A DNA stretch of 64,000 bases from positions 3,782,001-3,846,000 of the forward strand of contig NZ_AP022589.1 in the NCBI RefSeq assembly GCF_010731755.1, written 5' to 3'. Below the pieces are notes generated by a model. It made no database searches. It was not told the origin of the DNA and saw nothing but the letters and a program-made list of their open reading frames with translations. How positions within the stretch are numbered: the first letter of the stretch is position 1; every line of letters begins with the position of its first letter. The DNA comes from Mycolicibacter minnesotensis (lineage in GTDB: Bacteria; Actinomycetota; Actinomycetes; Mycobacteriales; Mycobacteriaceae). Position numbers and translations under genes: made by a program. Of this stretch, positions 17,394 to 26,268 are shown piece by piece.

Positions 17394-17822
17394 TCAGTCC
17401 AAGTCTGCCAAGGCTTTCCGAGCGGCTTCGAGTTCGGCCTCCAGTGCGGCCACCCGAGCCGCGTGCTGGGAGCGGGCCTCGGCCATCAACGCCTCGATCG
17501 GTGCGAACAGCTCCTCATGCAATTCCTTGGCGGCGCGCGACACCGCCGCGGCAGCCACCTCAAGATTGCGCACCAGGTAGCTGCTGCCCTGCTTGATCTC
17601 GGCATGCCATTCGCCGTCGGCGGTCCCGGTGACCGTCAGGGTCAGCTCGAGGGTCTTGGATTTCTTGCCGGCTGACTTCTTGACCGGCTCCTTGGTCTCG
17701 GGGGCGACCAGAGCCGCAGGGGCGGCGGGAGCCTCGGGGGCCGTCGGTGCCTGCGTGACGGCGTCCATCGACGAGTCGGGGTCGGTCGTCGGGGCTTGCG
17801 CGGCGATCGTGGGGGCAGTCAT
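17394..17822 (-). CDS. Alanine-rich conserved protein of unknown function
   Basis: The 142-residue protein is read from ATG 17822 (MTAPTIAAQ), with AAGGAG upstream; a start at 17849 would add nine residues. An N-terminal low-complexity Ala/Pro/Thr region is followed by a basic KKSAGKKSKT stretch and a compact domain with ELTLTVTGTADGEWHAEI. It ends in a helical coiled-coil-like tail (AARVAALEAELEAARKALADLD). I do not recognise a function. It is convergent with the helicase gene 10 bp away. Confidence 0.7.
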   Translation of the reverse strand: MTAPTIAAQAPTTDPDSSMDAVTQAPTAPEAPAAPAALVAPETKEPVKKSAGKKSKTLELTLTVTGTADGEWHAEIKQGSSYLVRNLEVAAAAVSRAAKELHEELFAPIEALMAEARSQHAARVAALEAELEAARKALADLD

Positions 17823-17947
17823 GTTGCGGCGAACTCCTTGCTCAATCATCGCCCGCGCGGCGGCAGGCGGTCTCGCCCTGCATTAGAACACACGTTCGAG
17901 AAGTTCGGTTCTTTCGGCCCGCCGTGGCGCCCGGGTCGAACTAACGC

Positions 17948-18631
17948 TCAATCCTTCGGCGGCGGGCTCATCGAGGAGATGTAGTACGTCTCCTGTCCGG
18001 TGGGGTAGCCGCCGCCATCGGTGGCGATATGAACATGGTCGTAGTGGTTGGCCGTCTCATTGCCGTAGTCCGACGTCCAGTTACCGCCACCGACGCCCGG
18101 GTAGATCTTCTGCCGCCAGATGACATGGTTGACACCCCAGCGCTGAGCGTTGGCCAGCGCGTAACCGGCGATCTGGTCGCCGAGCAGAATCCCGGCCTCA
18201 CTGTGATAGTCGGGGATCATCACGTCGATGGCCAGCCCGTCGGGATGCCATCGCAGCGGGTCCTGGCGGTAGCCGTAGATGGTCGTGATCTCCTGAAACA
18301 GCACGCCGATGGTGCGGGCCGCCCAGATGGTCTTGACCTGCAGCCCGTTCTCCGGGGCCGCGCCGGGGGGCAGCGGGAAGGTGAACTGCTGACCTTCGGT
18401 GGGCATCGGCACGCTGGCCGCCAGCGCCGCAGCCTCGGCGGGGTTGGCGATCCGCATACCCCCGCTGGGCTGGGCCGGTGGCGAGGACGGTGCCGCCTGC
18501 GGGGTCTCGGTGGGTTTGGGCGCCGCATCGTTGCTGCTCTGGGCATAGATGAGGGCACCGGAGATAGCCAACGACGTCAGAATGGCCAGGCTGCGACCGC
18601 AGAACCTGGCGATCTTTCGTCCGTCCACCAA
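17948..18631 (-). CDS. Exported M15/VanY-like (ARB_07466-type) cell-wall protein
   Basis: The 227-residue protein has an N-terminal membrane anchor or signal (LAILTSLAISGALIYA, residues 14-29), then a Pro/Ala/Ser linker. The C-terminal domain shows RWHPDGLAIDVMIP and ANHYDHVHIAT, the HxxGxAxD and HxDHVH zinc-ligand patterns of D-Ala-D-Ala peptidase-like folds. It probably acts on peptidoglycan outside the membrane or is an inactive relative; the exact bond cut is unknown. Confidence 0.82.
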   Translation of the reverse strand: MVDGRKIARFCGRSLAILTSLAISGALIYAQSSNDAAPKPTETPQAAPSSPPAQPSGGMRIANPAEAAALAASVPMPTEGQQFTFPLPPGAAPENGLQVKTIWAARTIGVLFQEITTIYGYRQDPLRWHPDGLAIDVMIPDYHSEAGILLGDQIAGYALANAQRWGVNHVIWRQKIYPGVGGGNWTSDYGNETANHYDHVHIATDGGGYPTGQETYYISSMSPPPKD

Positions 18632-18684
18632 GAGAACTGTAGTGACTTGACGCCGGTTGGCGCGGGACCGGTGGTTTCGCGCGG

Positions 18685-20334
18685 CTACCGAGTCCGGTAC
18701 TCCGGGGTCCAGCGGGCCCGCCGGACGGTCTCGGCGACCTCCTCATCGGAGGCCGCCGGTGCCACGCCGTCACGCACCGCCTGGATGGCGACCGCGGTGG
18801 CGATCCGGGTGGTGATCTCGGGCAGGTCCGCGAACGCGGGCAGCAGCGGCTGGTCGGCGTCGGTCAGCGCGGGGGAGGCGTCGCCGAGCGTGGTGGCGGC
18901 AGCACGCATCATGGCATCGGTGACGCGCGAGGCGCGTGCGGCGGTGACCGCCAGTCCGATCGCCGGGAAGATATATACGTTGTTGCACTGCGCGACGCGG
19001 CGGCTGCGCTGGCCGTGCGGGATCGGGGGGAAGGGCGACCCGGTGGCGATCAGGGCACGCCCGCCGGTCCACTCGTCCAGCTCTGCCGGGTGCGCCTCGG
19101 CTCGGCTGGTGGGATTGGACAGCGGGAAGATGATCGGCCGGTCGGTCTTGGCCGCCAGCTCCCGAACGATGCTTTCGGTGAACGCACCGGCCACCGTCGA
19201 CAGGCCCAGCAAGATCCCCACATCGACGTGGTGCACCACATCGGCCAGGCCGCGGGCGTCCCAGCCCGACACCCGCGACGCGGATTGGGCGAATCGGCGC
19301 TGGCTCTCGGACAGGTCGTCGCGGTCGTCGGTCAGCAACCCATTGATGTCGATCGCCCAGATCCGCTCGGCGGCCTGCGCGTCGGAGAGGCCTTCGGCGA
19401 CCATCTGTTGCCGGATCATCTCCAGCACGCCGATGCCCGCCGAACCGGCGCCGAGCATCACCACCTGTTGCTGGGACAGCGGGCGTCCCGCGGCGCGGAC
19501 AGCACCGTGCAGCGCGCCCAGGGCCACGGCTGCGGTGCCCTGGATGTCGTCGTTGAATGTCAGCATCCGGTCCCGGTAGCGATTCAGCAGTGGCAGCGCA
19601 TGCACGGTGGCAAAGTCCTCCCACTGCAGCAGGACCTCCGGCATTTCCTCGCGCACCACCGCGACGAAGTCGTCGACGAAGGCGTAGTACTCCTCGTCGC
19701 TGATCCGGCGGTGACGCCACCCCAGGTATTGCGGATCGTGGAGCAGTTCGACGTTGTCGGTGCCGACATCGAGAATGATCGGCAAGGTGCGGGCCGGATC
19801 GATTCCGCCGATCAGGGTGTAGAGCGACAGCTTGCCGATCGGAATGCCCATGCCGCCGATGCCCTGGTCGCCCAGGCCCAGGATGCGCTGTCCGTCGGTC
19901 ACGACGATGACATCGACCTGGTGTTCCCAACGGTTGCGCAGCACTTCCCGTAGCCGATCGCGATCCGGGTAGGACACGAACAGTCCACGCGGCCGCCGGT
20001 AGATCTCGCTGAACTGCCGGCACGCGTCGCCCACCGTCGGGGTATAGACGATCGGCAGCATCTCCTCGATGTGGTCACTGAGCAGCCGGTAGAACAACGT
20101 CTCATTGCGGTCCTGCAGAGCGCGCAGGTAGCTGTGCTTGTCCAGATCATCGCGCCGGTTGGAGAACTCGGCGTAGGTGTGCGCGACCTGTTCGGCGATC
20201 GTCTTCACCGCAACCGGCAGCAGACCCAACAGGCCCAGCTCCCGGCGCTCGTCCTGGCTGAATGCGGTGCCCTTGGTGGTGAGCGGATCGAACAGCAGAT
20301 CCTGACCTCGGCGTTGCGGCTGTTGTGGGGTCAC
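18685..20334 (-). CDS. mez: NAD-dependent malic enzyme
   Basis: The 549-residue protein starts at GTG. It matches the bacterial/eukaryotic large malic enzyme family: YTPTVGDACRQFSEIYRRPRGLF is the malic signature, FNDDIQGTAAVALGAL binds metal/substrate, and GAGSAGIGVLEMI is the NAD(P) fold. It decarboxylates malate to pyruvate, linking the TCA cycle to gluconeogenesis and lipogenesis. Length and motifs agree with Rv2332 (Mez). No frame disruption is seen. Confidence 0.95.
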   Translation of the reverse strand: MTPQQPQRRGQDLLFDPLTTKGTAFSQDERRELGLLGLLPVAVKTIAEQVAHTYAEFSNRRDDLDKHSYLRALQDRNETLFYRLLSDHIEEMLPIVYTPTVGDACRQFSEIYRRPRGLFVSYPDRDRLREVLRNRWEHQVDVIVVTDGQRILGLGDQGIGGMGIPIGKLSLYTLIGGIDPARTLPIILDVGTDNVELLHDPQYLGWRHRRISDEEYYAFVDDFVAVVREEMPEVLLQWEDFATVHALPLLNRYRDRMLTFNDDIQGTAAVALGALHGAVRAAGRPLSQQQVVMLGAGSAGIGVLEMIRQQMVAEGLSDAQAAERIWAIDINGLLTDDRDDLSESQRRFAQSASRVSGWDARGLADVVHHVDVGILLGLSTVAGAFTESIVRELAAKTDRPIIFPLSNPTSRAEAHPAELDEWTGGRALIATGSPFPPIPHGQRSRRVAQCNNVYIFPAIGLAVTAARASRVTDAMMRAAATTLGDASPALTDADQPLLPAFADLPEITTRIATAVAIQAVRDGVAPAASDEEVAETVRRARWTPEYRTR

Positions 20335-20373
20335 CGAGTCGCCTTTCTCATCAACCGCCGGCCGGTGCGGCGT

Positions 20374-20685
20374 CTAGGAACCGGGGCACAGCTCCTGGCG
20401 GGCTGCCTCGGCGATCAGGGGGAACTGCGGCCATGCCGGGTAATAGGGCGCCTGCATCTCGACAGTCCGCCCGACGTGCAGGTTCTCGCAGATCATGTGT
20501 CCCAGTGCCCGGACACTGGGTTCGGTGATCGGCGCGTCATCGGCGTAGCGGGCTGTGTAGCCATGGGAATTGAGATAGGCCATGAACCCGGCGTCGTTTG
20601 CGGATGCGGTGGCCGCACCCAGCAGTGCGCCCGTTGCAATACCGGCGGCGGCCAGGGGTGCGGTCAATCCGAGGGGCCAACGCAT
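20374..20685 (-). CDS. Secreted DUF732 protein
   Basis: The 103-residue protein is read from ATG 20685 (MRWPLGLTAP), which places a signal peptide (LTAPLAAAGIATGALLGAATASA) at the N-terminus; the longer reading starts before it. The mature part has the DUF732 pattern of small mycobacterial exported proteins: FMAYLNSHGY, an AxxMICENL Cys and a C-terminal QELC Cys, likely a disulfide pair. The function of the family is unknown. Confidence 0.82.
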   Translation of the reverse strand: MRWPLGLTAPLAAAGIATGALLGAATASANDAGFMAYLNSHGYTARYADDAPITEPSVRALGHMICENLHVGRTVEMQAPYYPAWPQFPLIAEAARQELCPGS

Positions 20686-20799
20686 ACCGGTGATGCTACG
20701 GCCCGGGGGCGACGGCACGGTTCGACCCGGCCCGGAAAGTCCCACCGATCACACCGCTATTGCTGCTAGCGTCAACCGGCGAGAAGAAAGGCGCTGGAC

Positions 20800-21195
20800 G
20801 TGAAATCAACCGCACTCGGGGCGGCACTTGCCGCAGGTGTGCTGGCCGGGCTGATCGCGGCCGCGTCATCGGCTCAGGCTGACCCGCTCAATCCCCGTGA
20901 CCCCGACTACTGCGGCAACAGCCCGGACATCCTGCGGTGCGCCGAGCAACAGTCGACCTATCCCAGTCCCGCTGAGATGGCCTATCTGAACGCCATCCGC
21001 GCGAAGTTCCCGCCGGGGACCGAGGCCCGCCGGCTGGCCGCGGGTCGGACCGCGTGCCTGGAATTCCCGAAGCACCCGACCAGCCTCATCGTCGATCAGG
21101 TGGCGGTCTACCTACAGATCCCCAAACCCACCGCCGGCGAGGTGGTGGAGGCGGCCCGCACCAACATCTGTCCCACGGTGAAGACCCAAGGCTGA
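20800..21195 (+). CDS. Secreted DUF732-like protein
   Basis: The 131-residue protein starts at GTG with GAAAGG upstream. Its signal peptide is residues 1-27 (ALAAGVLAGLIAAASSAQA). Four Cys residues occur in the mature part; EMAYLNAIRAKFPP and the final EAARTNICP align with the general layout of the divergent DUF732 protein at 20374. The two face away from each other 114 bp apart, which suggests an old inverted duplication or shared regulation. The function is unknown. Confidence 0.8.
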   Translation: MKSTALGAALAAGVLAGLIAAASSAQADPLNPRDPDYCGNSPDILRCAEQQSTYPSPAEMAYLNAIRAKFPPGTEARRLAAGRTACLEFPKHPTSLIVDQVAVYLQIPKPTAGEVVEAARTNICPTVKTQG

Positions 21196-21201
21196 AACTC
21201 C

Positions 21202-22866
21202 TCAGCGGAGGTGGCGGCGCACCCCGTCGCGAATGGCGGCCTGAGCCGCGACGTCGCACTCGTTGTAGCTCAGACACCACTGTCGGGCGGCCTCGGACTG
21301 CGGGCCATTGCCCCGTGCAGCGTCGATCGCACCCTGGGAAGCCAGGCCGCCTGGATCCTCGACCTTCCACTGGAAACCGAAGAAACCGGCCACCTGTTTG
21401 ATCGACGATGAAGTGCGGGAAAAGAAGGTCGCGTCGAACCACTTCCGCAAGTCATAGGTGAGCCCATCGAGCGCCTGCTGCACGTCGGAGAATCGGCGCG
21501 TGCTGGAGATCTCCGGATGGTGCCAATGGAATATCTGTATCGACTTGCCGTCCCGGGCAGCGTCGCCGCGCAACTGCTGGATCCGCGTGGCGAATTCGGC
21601 GGCCAGTTGGGCCTCGCGATCTTCATCGAGCGGATCGAAGGAGACCACCGGCGCATAGCGCGCGGTGGTGTCATCTTGGCCGTCGCGAACCCGCAGGCCC
21701 CACTGGTAGATCCGGCCCTGGCCATCCCACTCGATGTCGAAGTCGATCTCGATATCGGCGCACGGGACCGTCGGGACGCAGGCGTCGTGTGGTTCGAAAT
21801 CAACTCCGGCCCAGGTCATCCTGGCGCGACGAACAGCGTTAGCCAGCCGCTCGCGCGGCATCTTGGTACCGACCGACTGGTCGCGGAAATCCTCGATGTG
21901 TGCGTCCACGTCGACCGCTGCCAGCTGTGCGATGCTCAGCGTCGTCCCCTCGCCGCAGTGCCGGTAAAGGTACTGCCACTCGCGGATCGTGAGGTGGCCT
22001 GCGGTCAACGCAAACGATGCGTCGTCCTCGCCGGCGACGGTGGCGCAGTGGTCGAACCACGCGCAGGTGCCGCAGTCGCTGATGTGGTAGGGACGGACCA
22101 GTTCTCGTCCTGCCGCCGCGGCCGCAGCAACCTCCAGACGGAACGCGAACTCATGGTCGTAGCGTTGCAGGGCCGAGCGCGGTCTGCGGTGCGTGGGATC
22201 GCTGGCCGAGTACGTCACGATGCTTTCGGCGCCCAGGTCATACCAAGTGATACCGAGAGCCTCGCCGAGCAGGGCGGTGAGGTCGGAGCTGCCGATGATC
22301 CCACCGCGGTCGACCCCGCAGTGAAAGCCCAAGTCCTGCAGCATCCGGGTGTAGTGGGCCAGCTGCATGACATCGTCCCGCCAGCGCGCGCCGCGATCGC
22401 TGTGGCCGGGATGTGCCTGCCACCGATCCGGTTCCGTCAACGTGGCGATCTCCACCGCTGAACGTTTGGCCCCGGCGACCGTCCGGTGGTTCTTGATGTC
22501 GACGGGCAGGTAGCCATCCCGATGGCGGATCAACACATCGGGCAGGCCCTTTCGCCCGTTGATCTCCGGTAGGCGCCCGCCGGCGATCACCTCGACACCG
22601 GCCGTCATCGCCGCAACGGTGCGTCGCTGTCGCTCGGCCCAGCCGGTGTCGGCCTCCAGCAGCAACAGTCGGCCGGATGCGCCGTAGCGTGACCGGAGCT
22701 CCTCGAGAACGTACGCCTCGAATTCGATGCCGGCGCTGCGCAGCGCCGCCAAGTCCGGGGGAAGAGGTACGGCCTCAACGGCTCCCGGGGCGAACTCGTT
22801 GTGTGTCACGCGGGCACATCGTTTCGCCGGGTAGCCGCCCAGCGTGACCGGTGCCACGGTGTCCAC
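21202..22866 (-). CDS. RecB-like nuclease (TM0106 family) with RNase H-like C-terminus
   Basis: The protein is about 554 residues from the GTG at 22866 (VDTVAPVTLGGYPAKRCARVTHNEF, the usual family N-terminus). The longer open frame upstream is Arg-rich and overlaps the neighbouring gene. PD-(D/E)XK-like elements are LPDVLIRHRDGYLPVDIKNHR, with D and K of the core. A downstream Cys pair (DCGTCAWFDHC) could belong to an Fe-S site. The C-terminal part (EIDFDIEWDGQGRIYQWGL) resembles the RNase H-like fold found in this family. It is a presumed DNA repair or processing nuclease. Confidence 0.8.
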   Translation of the reverse strand: MDTVAPVTLGGYPAKRCARVTHNEFAPGAVEAVPLPPDLAALRSAGIEFEAYVLEELRSRYGASGRLLLLEADTGWAERQRRTVAAMTAGVEVIAGGRLPEINGRKGLPDVLIRHRDGYLPVDIKNHRTVAGAKRSAVEIATLTEPDRWQAHPGHSDRGARWRDDVMQLAHYTRMLQDLGFHCGVDRGGIIGSSDLTALLGEALGITWYDLGAESIVTYSASDPTHRRPRSALQRYDHEFAFRLEVAAAAAAGRELVRPYHISDCGTCAWFDHCATVAGEDDASFALTAGHLTIREWQYLYRHCGEGTTLSIAQLAAVDVDAHIEDFRDQSVGTKMPRERLANAVRRARMTWAGVDFEPHDACVPTVPCADIEIDFDIEWDGQGRIYQWGLRVRDGQDDTTARYAPVVSFDPLDEDREAQLAAEFATRIQQLRGDAARDGKSIQIFHWHHPEISSTRRFSDVQQALDGLTYDLRKWFDATFFSRTSSSIKQVAGFFGFQWKVEDPGGLASQGAIDAARGNGPQSEAARQWCLSYNECDVAAQAAIRDGVRRHLR

Positions 22867-22883
22867 TCCGGGCGTGCCCGGCT

Positions 22884-23480
22884 CTACTCGGCCGGCTGCC
22901 GCGCTGAGGCGGCGATCTCGCCGAAGAGCGCCGCGACGACCCCGAAGGCGAAGTACAGCGGCACCAGCCAGGGCGCGACCCCGAACAACCCGTCGGAACC
23001 CGGGGCGTAGCGGAAGTGTCCTGCCGCGGCGATGCCGACTTCGACGGCCGGACCGATGATCGCGATCACCGCGCCGCACAGGATCGCCGGACGATCACCC
23101 AACGCGCAGTAGGTGAGCACAGCGAACGCGCAGATCAATGTCGTCAACGGAACCACCGGCGCGGTGTGCAGCATGGCGGTGACGACGTAGCTGCCCAGCA
23201 CGGCGGCCAGCCCGGCCACCCCCTGACGGACGGTGACGGTGCTCCGCGGAGCGGGCAGCAGCAGCCGCAGTTCAGCCAGGAAGACGGTCGCCGATCCGAC
23301 CAGGATCGGGAAGTACAGCGGACTGCTCCAGATGAACGGAATGATCCGCGACGGCTGCAGGTATTCGGTGGTGCCGGTGACGACGTGGGAGTGGTCACCG
23401 ATCAGACCGGCCGCGCCGCCGAGCACAAACAGCAGCACGGCGATCGAGGGGCGTAGTTTCACCCCAGCAGTATCGTCCAT
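22884..23480 (-). CDS. Small multi-pass membrane protein of unknown function
   Basis: The protein is about 198 residues from ATG 23480 (MDDTAGVKLRPSIAVLLF); a GTG at 23462 is also possible. Five or six hydrophobic helices are visible (IAVLLFVLGGAAGLIG, LVGSATVFLAELRLLL, LAAVLGSYVVTAMLHTAP, LTTLICAFAVLTYCAL, ILCGAVIAIIGPAVEVGI, VPLYFAFGVVAALFGEI). No functional motif is recognised. Its start lies 3 bp from the divergent methyltransferase start. Confidence 0.72.
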   Translation of the reverse strand: MDDTAGVKLRPSIAVLLFVLGGAAGLIGDHSHVVTGTTEYLQPSRIIPFIWSSPLYFPILVGSATVFLAELRLLLPAPRSTVTVRQGVAGLAAVLGSYVVTAMLHTAPVVPLTTLICAFAVLTYCALGDRPAILCGAVIAIIGPAVEVGIAAAGHFRYAPGSDGLFGVAPWLVPLYFAFGVVAALFGEIAASARQPAE

Positions 23481-23483
23481 CCG

Positions 23484-24035
23484 ATGAGCGCCGAGGACCG
23501 CAACCGCTGGGATGCGCGGTACGCGCAGCACGCGACGCAGGAACCGGCTGCAATCGGACCGGCCGCGGTGTTCGCCCCGTACACCGATGAGTTTCCGGTC
23601 ACCGGTCACGCGCTCGATATCGCCTGCGGGCGCGGCGCCGGGGCGCTCTGGCTGGCGCAACGGGGTCTGCAGGTGCTGGGGTGCGATGTCTCGCCGGTAG
23701 CCATCGAGCAGGCCCGCCACCGCGCCAGGGACAGCGGTCTTGGCGACCGGTGCCACTTCGAGGTCTCAGACCTTGACGACGGGCTACCGGATGGACCGGC
23801 CGCCGATGTCGTCTACTGCGCCCGGTTCCGCGACCAGCGACTGGATGCGCCGATGGCCGCCCGGCTGGCCCCGGGAGGCCTGCTGGCAGTCACCGCCCTG
23901 AGTCAGGTGACCGGCGGCTCGGGACGATTCCGGGCCGCCCCGGGCGAACTACGCACGGCATTCGCCGGCCTGGCGGTGATAGCCGAAGGTGACACAGACG
24001 GCTTGGCGTGGCTGCTGGCGCGCCGCGGCCGCTAG
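23484..24035 (+). CDS. Class I SAM-dependent methyltransferase
   Basis: The 183-residue protein has motif I ALDIACGRGAGALWLA at about residues 43-58, an acidic motif II (VLGCDVSP) and HFEVSDLDDGLPDGPAADVVYCAR. These are typical of small class I methyltransferases with an N-terminal RNRWDARYA segment. The substrate is unknown. It ends tail-to-tail with the next gene, the two stops sharing a CTAG at 24032-24035. Confidence 0.85.
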   Translation: MSAEDRNRWDARYAQHATQEPAAIGPAAVFAPYTDEFPVTGHALDIACGRGAGALWLAQRGLQVLGCDVSPVAIEQARHRARDSGLGDRCHFEVSDLDDGLPDGPAADVVYCARFRDQRLDAPMAARLAPGGLLAVTALSQVTGGSGRFRAAPGELRTAFAGLAVIAEGDTDGLAWLLARRGR

Positions 24036-24679
24036 GCCGGTGCCGGCTCCTCGTGATCGGCGGGCGCCGGACCGGGCTGGGCCGGGGCCTCATCGAGCGG
24101 AGGGGCGTCCATCGGGGGCGCCTCACCGGCCGGCACGTCGATCGGGGCCTCCAGCGGGGGCTCGATCGGCGGGACCTCGAACGGCGGCGCGTCCAGGGGA
24201 GCGGGGGCCGGCTCGAAGGCCATGGGCTCAGCCATCGGTTCGGCGGGCGGGGGACCCGGCTCCACCATGGCGGCGAACTCCACCGGGGCGCCCTCGGGGA
24301 GAGCCTCGGCTTCCATGGGCAGGTACATGTGGTGGGTGAACTGCGACTGGTAGGCGCCGCCGCCGCCGATCCTCACGCCGCCGGGCTCACCGCTGGCCAC
24401 GGGCGTGCCGTCGGGCAGGGTGACTGCGGTGTGGTGGCTGTTCCAGCCCACCACCACGGCGTTGGGTGCGGTGCCGTAGCGGAAACCGCGGGCCAGCAAT
24501 GCTGACTCTTCGTTGGCGGTGTGGAACCGGCCGCTGAAGGCCGGCCGGCCGCTGGCGACGTTGGACACCCAGGAGGCCAGACCCGAGCAATCCGTACCGG
24601 CGGGAGTGTTCCCACCAACGATGTACGGGGTGCCCGAAACCTGCTGGATGAGCGCCATCAGAGCTTCTAGACCAAACAT
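24032..24679 (-). CDS. NlpC/P60-like cysteine peptidase domain protein with Pro-rich tail
   Basis: The protein is about 215 residues from ATG 24679 (MFGLEALMALIQQV). A GTPYIVGGNTPAGTDCSGLASWV segment gives the catalytic-type Cys, and NSHHTAVTLPDGTPVASG gives the His, as in P60-like peptidoglycan hydrolases and phage-type lysins. No signal peptide is seen. The last about 80 residues are Pro/Glu/Ala repeats (PPIEPPLEAPIDVPA). The start is uncertain: a TTG at 24697 is also in frame. A cell-wall or lysin-like role is inferred only from the fold. Confidence 0.72.
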   Translation of the reverse strand: MFGLEALMALIQQVSGTPYIVGGNTPAGTDCSGLASWVSNVASGRPAFSGRFHTANEESALLARGFRYGTAPNAVVVGWNSHHTAVTLPDGTPVASGEPGGVRIGGGGAYQSQFTHHMYLPMEAEALPEGAPVEFAAMVEPGPPPAEPMAEPMAFEPAPAPLDAPPFEVPPIEPPLEAPIDVPAGEAPPMDAPPLDEAPAQPGPAPADHEEPAPA

Positions 24680-24995
24680 GACCAGGCACGTTAACAATGG
24701 CTAACTGCACTTACCAAAATCTGTGGCACGCATCACGTTTGATATTCATGTTGTCAAACATAACGTTCAGTCGAAAAACGCCAGGTAGACCGATGAAAAT
24801 GCGCGGAGAGGGTCAATCTATTTCCGTAAGTGCTGGTAGACGCCACGTATGTGTTTGTTCAGGCGGTATTCAACGGTCACAAATTCGCATTATTCCTATC
24901 AAATTGCCTGATCAATGGGCGTGCCGCAGGTCTCCCTCGACGCCGGTTTCGACAGAAATTGCCACGCAGCTTGGCGGCGCAAAAAGTGACGCTGC
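24680..24995. other. AT-rich non-coding gap
   Basis: This 316-bp stretch is clearly lower in G+C than the flanking genes and carries no convincing gene on either strand. It holds an inverted repeat GTTTGA (24737-24742) and TCAAAC (24754-24759). It lies between the NlpC-like gene start and the end of the acyl-CoA dehydrogenase gene, so it includes the promoter of the NlpC-like gene. Confidence 0.6.
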
Positions 24996-26174
24996 TTACA
25001 GTGTGCGCTTGGCGTTTTTGATCAGATTTGAGCCGATGATCAGCCGCTGGATCTCGCTGGTGCCCTCGTAAAGCCGCAGTAGGCGCACGTCACGGTAGAT
25101 GCGCTCCACCGGCACGCCGCGAATATAGCCGCTGCCGCCGTGGATCTGCACCGCCAGGTCGGCGACCTTTCCGGCCATCTCGGTGCAGAACACCTTGGCC
25201 ACCGACGGCGCGATCCGCCGGTCCTCGTTGCGCACCCATTTCCGGGCGGCATCGCGAACCAGGGCCTGGCCCGCCATCACCCCGGTCTGCTGGTCGGCGA
25301 GCATGGCCTGCACCAGTTGGAAGTCTCCGATGACGCTGCCGCCTTGGGTGGCCGTGGCGGCATAGCTCACCGACTCGTCCAGGGCGCGCTGCGCAGCGCC
25401 CACCGCCAGGGCCGCGATATGGACGCGGCCCCGGGCCAGTGAGGTCATCGCGGCCCGATAGCCGATGTCCTCGCTGCCGCCGACCAAGGCGGCGGCAGGC
25501 AGTCGCACCCCGGTGAACGTGACATCGGCGGTGGCGGCGCCCTCCTGGCCCATCTTGGCGTCCTTGGCCCCGACCTCGACCCCGGCCGTCTCCGCCGGTA
25601 CCAGAAACACCGCGATACCGGCGCCACGCTCGTCGGCGGGCCGGGTGCGGGCGAACACCACAAACAGGTCGGCCAGGGGAGCGTTGGTGATGAACCGCTT
25701 CTGGCCGTCGAGCACCCAGACTTCGTCTTCGCCGGAGCCCTCGCGCACGGCCTTGGTGCGCAGCCCCGCGGGATTGGAGCCCGCACCGGGCTCGGTGAGC
25801 GCGAAGGAGGCGACCGCGCCGGCGGCGATGGGCCCCAGCCAGCGCTCCTTCTGTTCGTCGGTGCCGAAACCCACGAGCACCTGCCCGGCGATCCCGTTGT
25901 TGGTGCCGAACATGGACCGCACTGAGGGGCAGGTGTAGCCCAATTCCATCGCCAGCTCGACATCCTGGGTGAGGTCGAGGCCGAGGCCGCCCCACTGCTG
26001 GGGGATCGCGTACCCGAACAGGCCCAGATCTTTGGCGGCTTGGCGGAGATCCTCGGGCACCCGATCGGTGTCGAGGATCTCTTGCTCACGCGGTACCACC
26101 ACGGTCCGCACAAACCGGCGGGTCTGGGACAGGATCTCGGCGAAGACGTCGTCGTCGACAGATTCGATCGTCAT
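24996..26174 (-). CDS. Acyl-CoA dehydrogenase (FadE family)
   Basis: The 392-residue protein is read from ATG 26174 ([11 protein letters not shown]); the frame upstream of this ATG is not family-like and crosses the divergent promoter. It has acyl-CoA dehydrogenase motifs: [14 protein letters not shown] (FAD/substrate), [13 protein letters not shown], and the C-terminal [23 protein letters not shown] and [13 protein letters not shown]. It catalyses the first alpha-beta desaturation of an acyl-CoA. It is divergent from the SDR gene across a palindromic promoter. Confidence 0.92.
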   Translation of the reverse strand: MTIESVDDDVFAEILSQTRRFVRTVVVPREQEILDTDRVPEDLRQAAKDLGLFGYAIPQQWGGLGLDLTQDVELAMELGYTCPSVRSMFGTNNGIAGQVLVGFGTDEQKERWLGPIAAGAVASFALTEPGAGSNPAGLRTKAVREGSGEDEVWVLDGQKRFITNAPLADLFVVFARTRPADERGAGIAVFLVPAETAGVEVGAKDAKMGQEGAATADVTFTGVRLPAAALVGGSEDIGYRAAMTSLARGRVHIAALAVGAAQRALDESVSYAATATQGGSVIGDFQLVQAMLADQQTGVMAGQALVRDAARKWVRNEDRRIAPSVAKVFCTEMAGKVADLAVQIHGGSGYIRGVPVERIYRDVRLLRLYEGTSEIQRLIIGSNLIKNAKRTL

Positions 26175-26204
26175 GACACGGCCCCTTTCGGCACTGGCCG
26201 CCAA

Positions 26205-26223
26205 ATCATATATGAAATATGAT
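26205..26223. promoter_or_regulatory. Perfect palindrome, candidate GntR operator
   Basis: ATCATAT (26205-26211), five bases, then ATATGAT (26217-26223) form a perfect inverted repeat in the 94-bp divergent gap between the acyl-CoA dehydrogenase and the SDR gene. The A/T-rich hexamers may also be the overlapping -10 elements. The GntR regulator at 29418, in the same cluster, is the obvious candidate binder; this is inference. Confidence 0.6.
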
Positions 26224-26268
26224 GTCGTCCGACCATGGGCGGGCACGACACAGAGGACGGTTGTGGCG

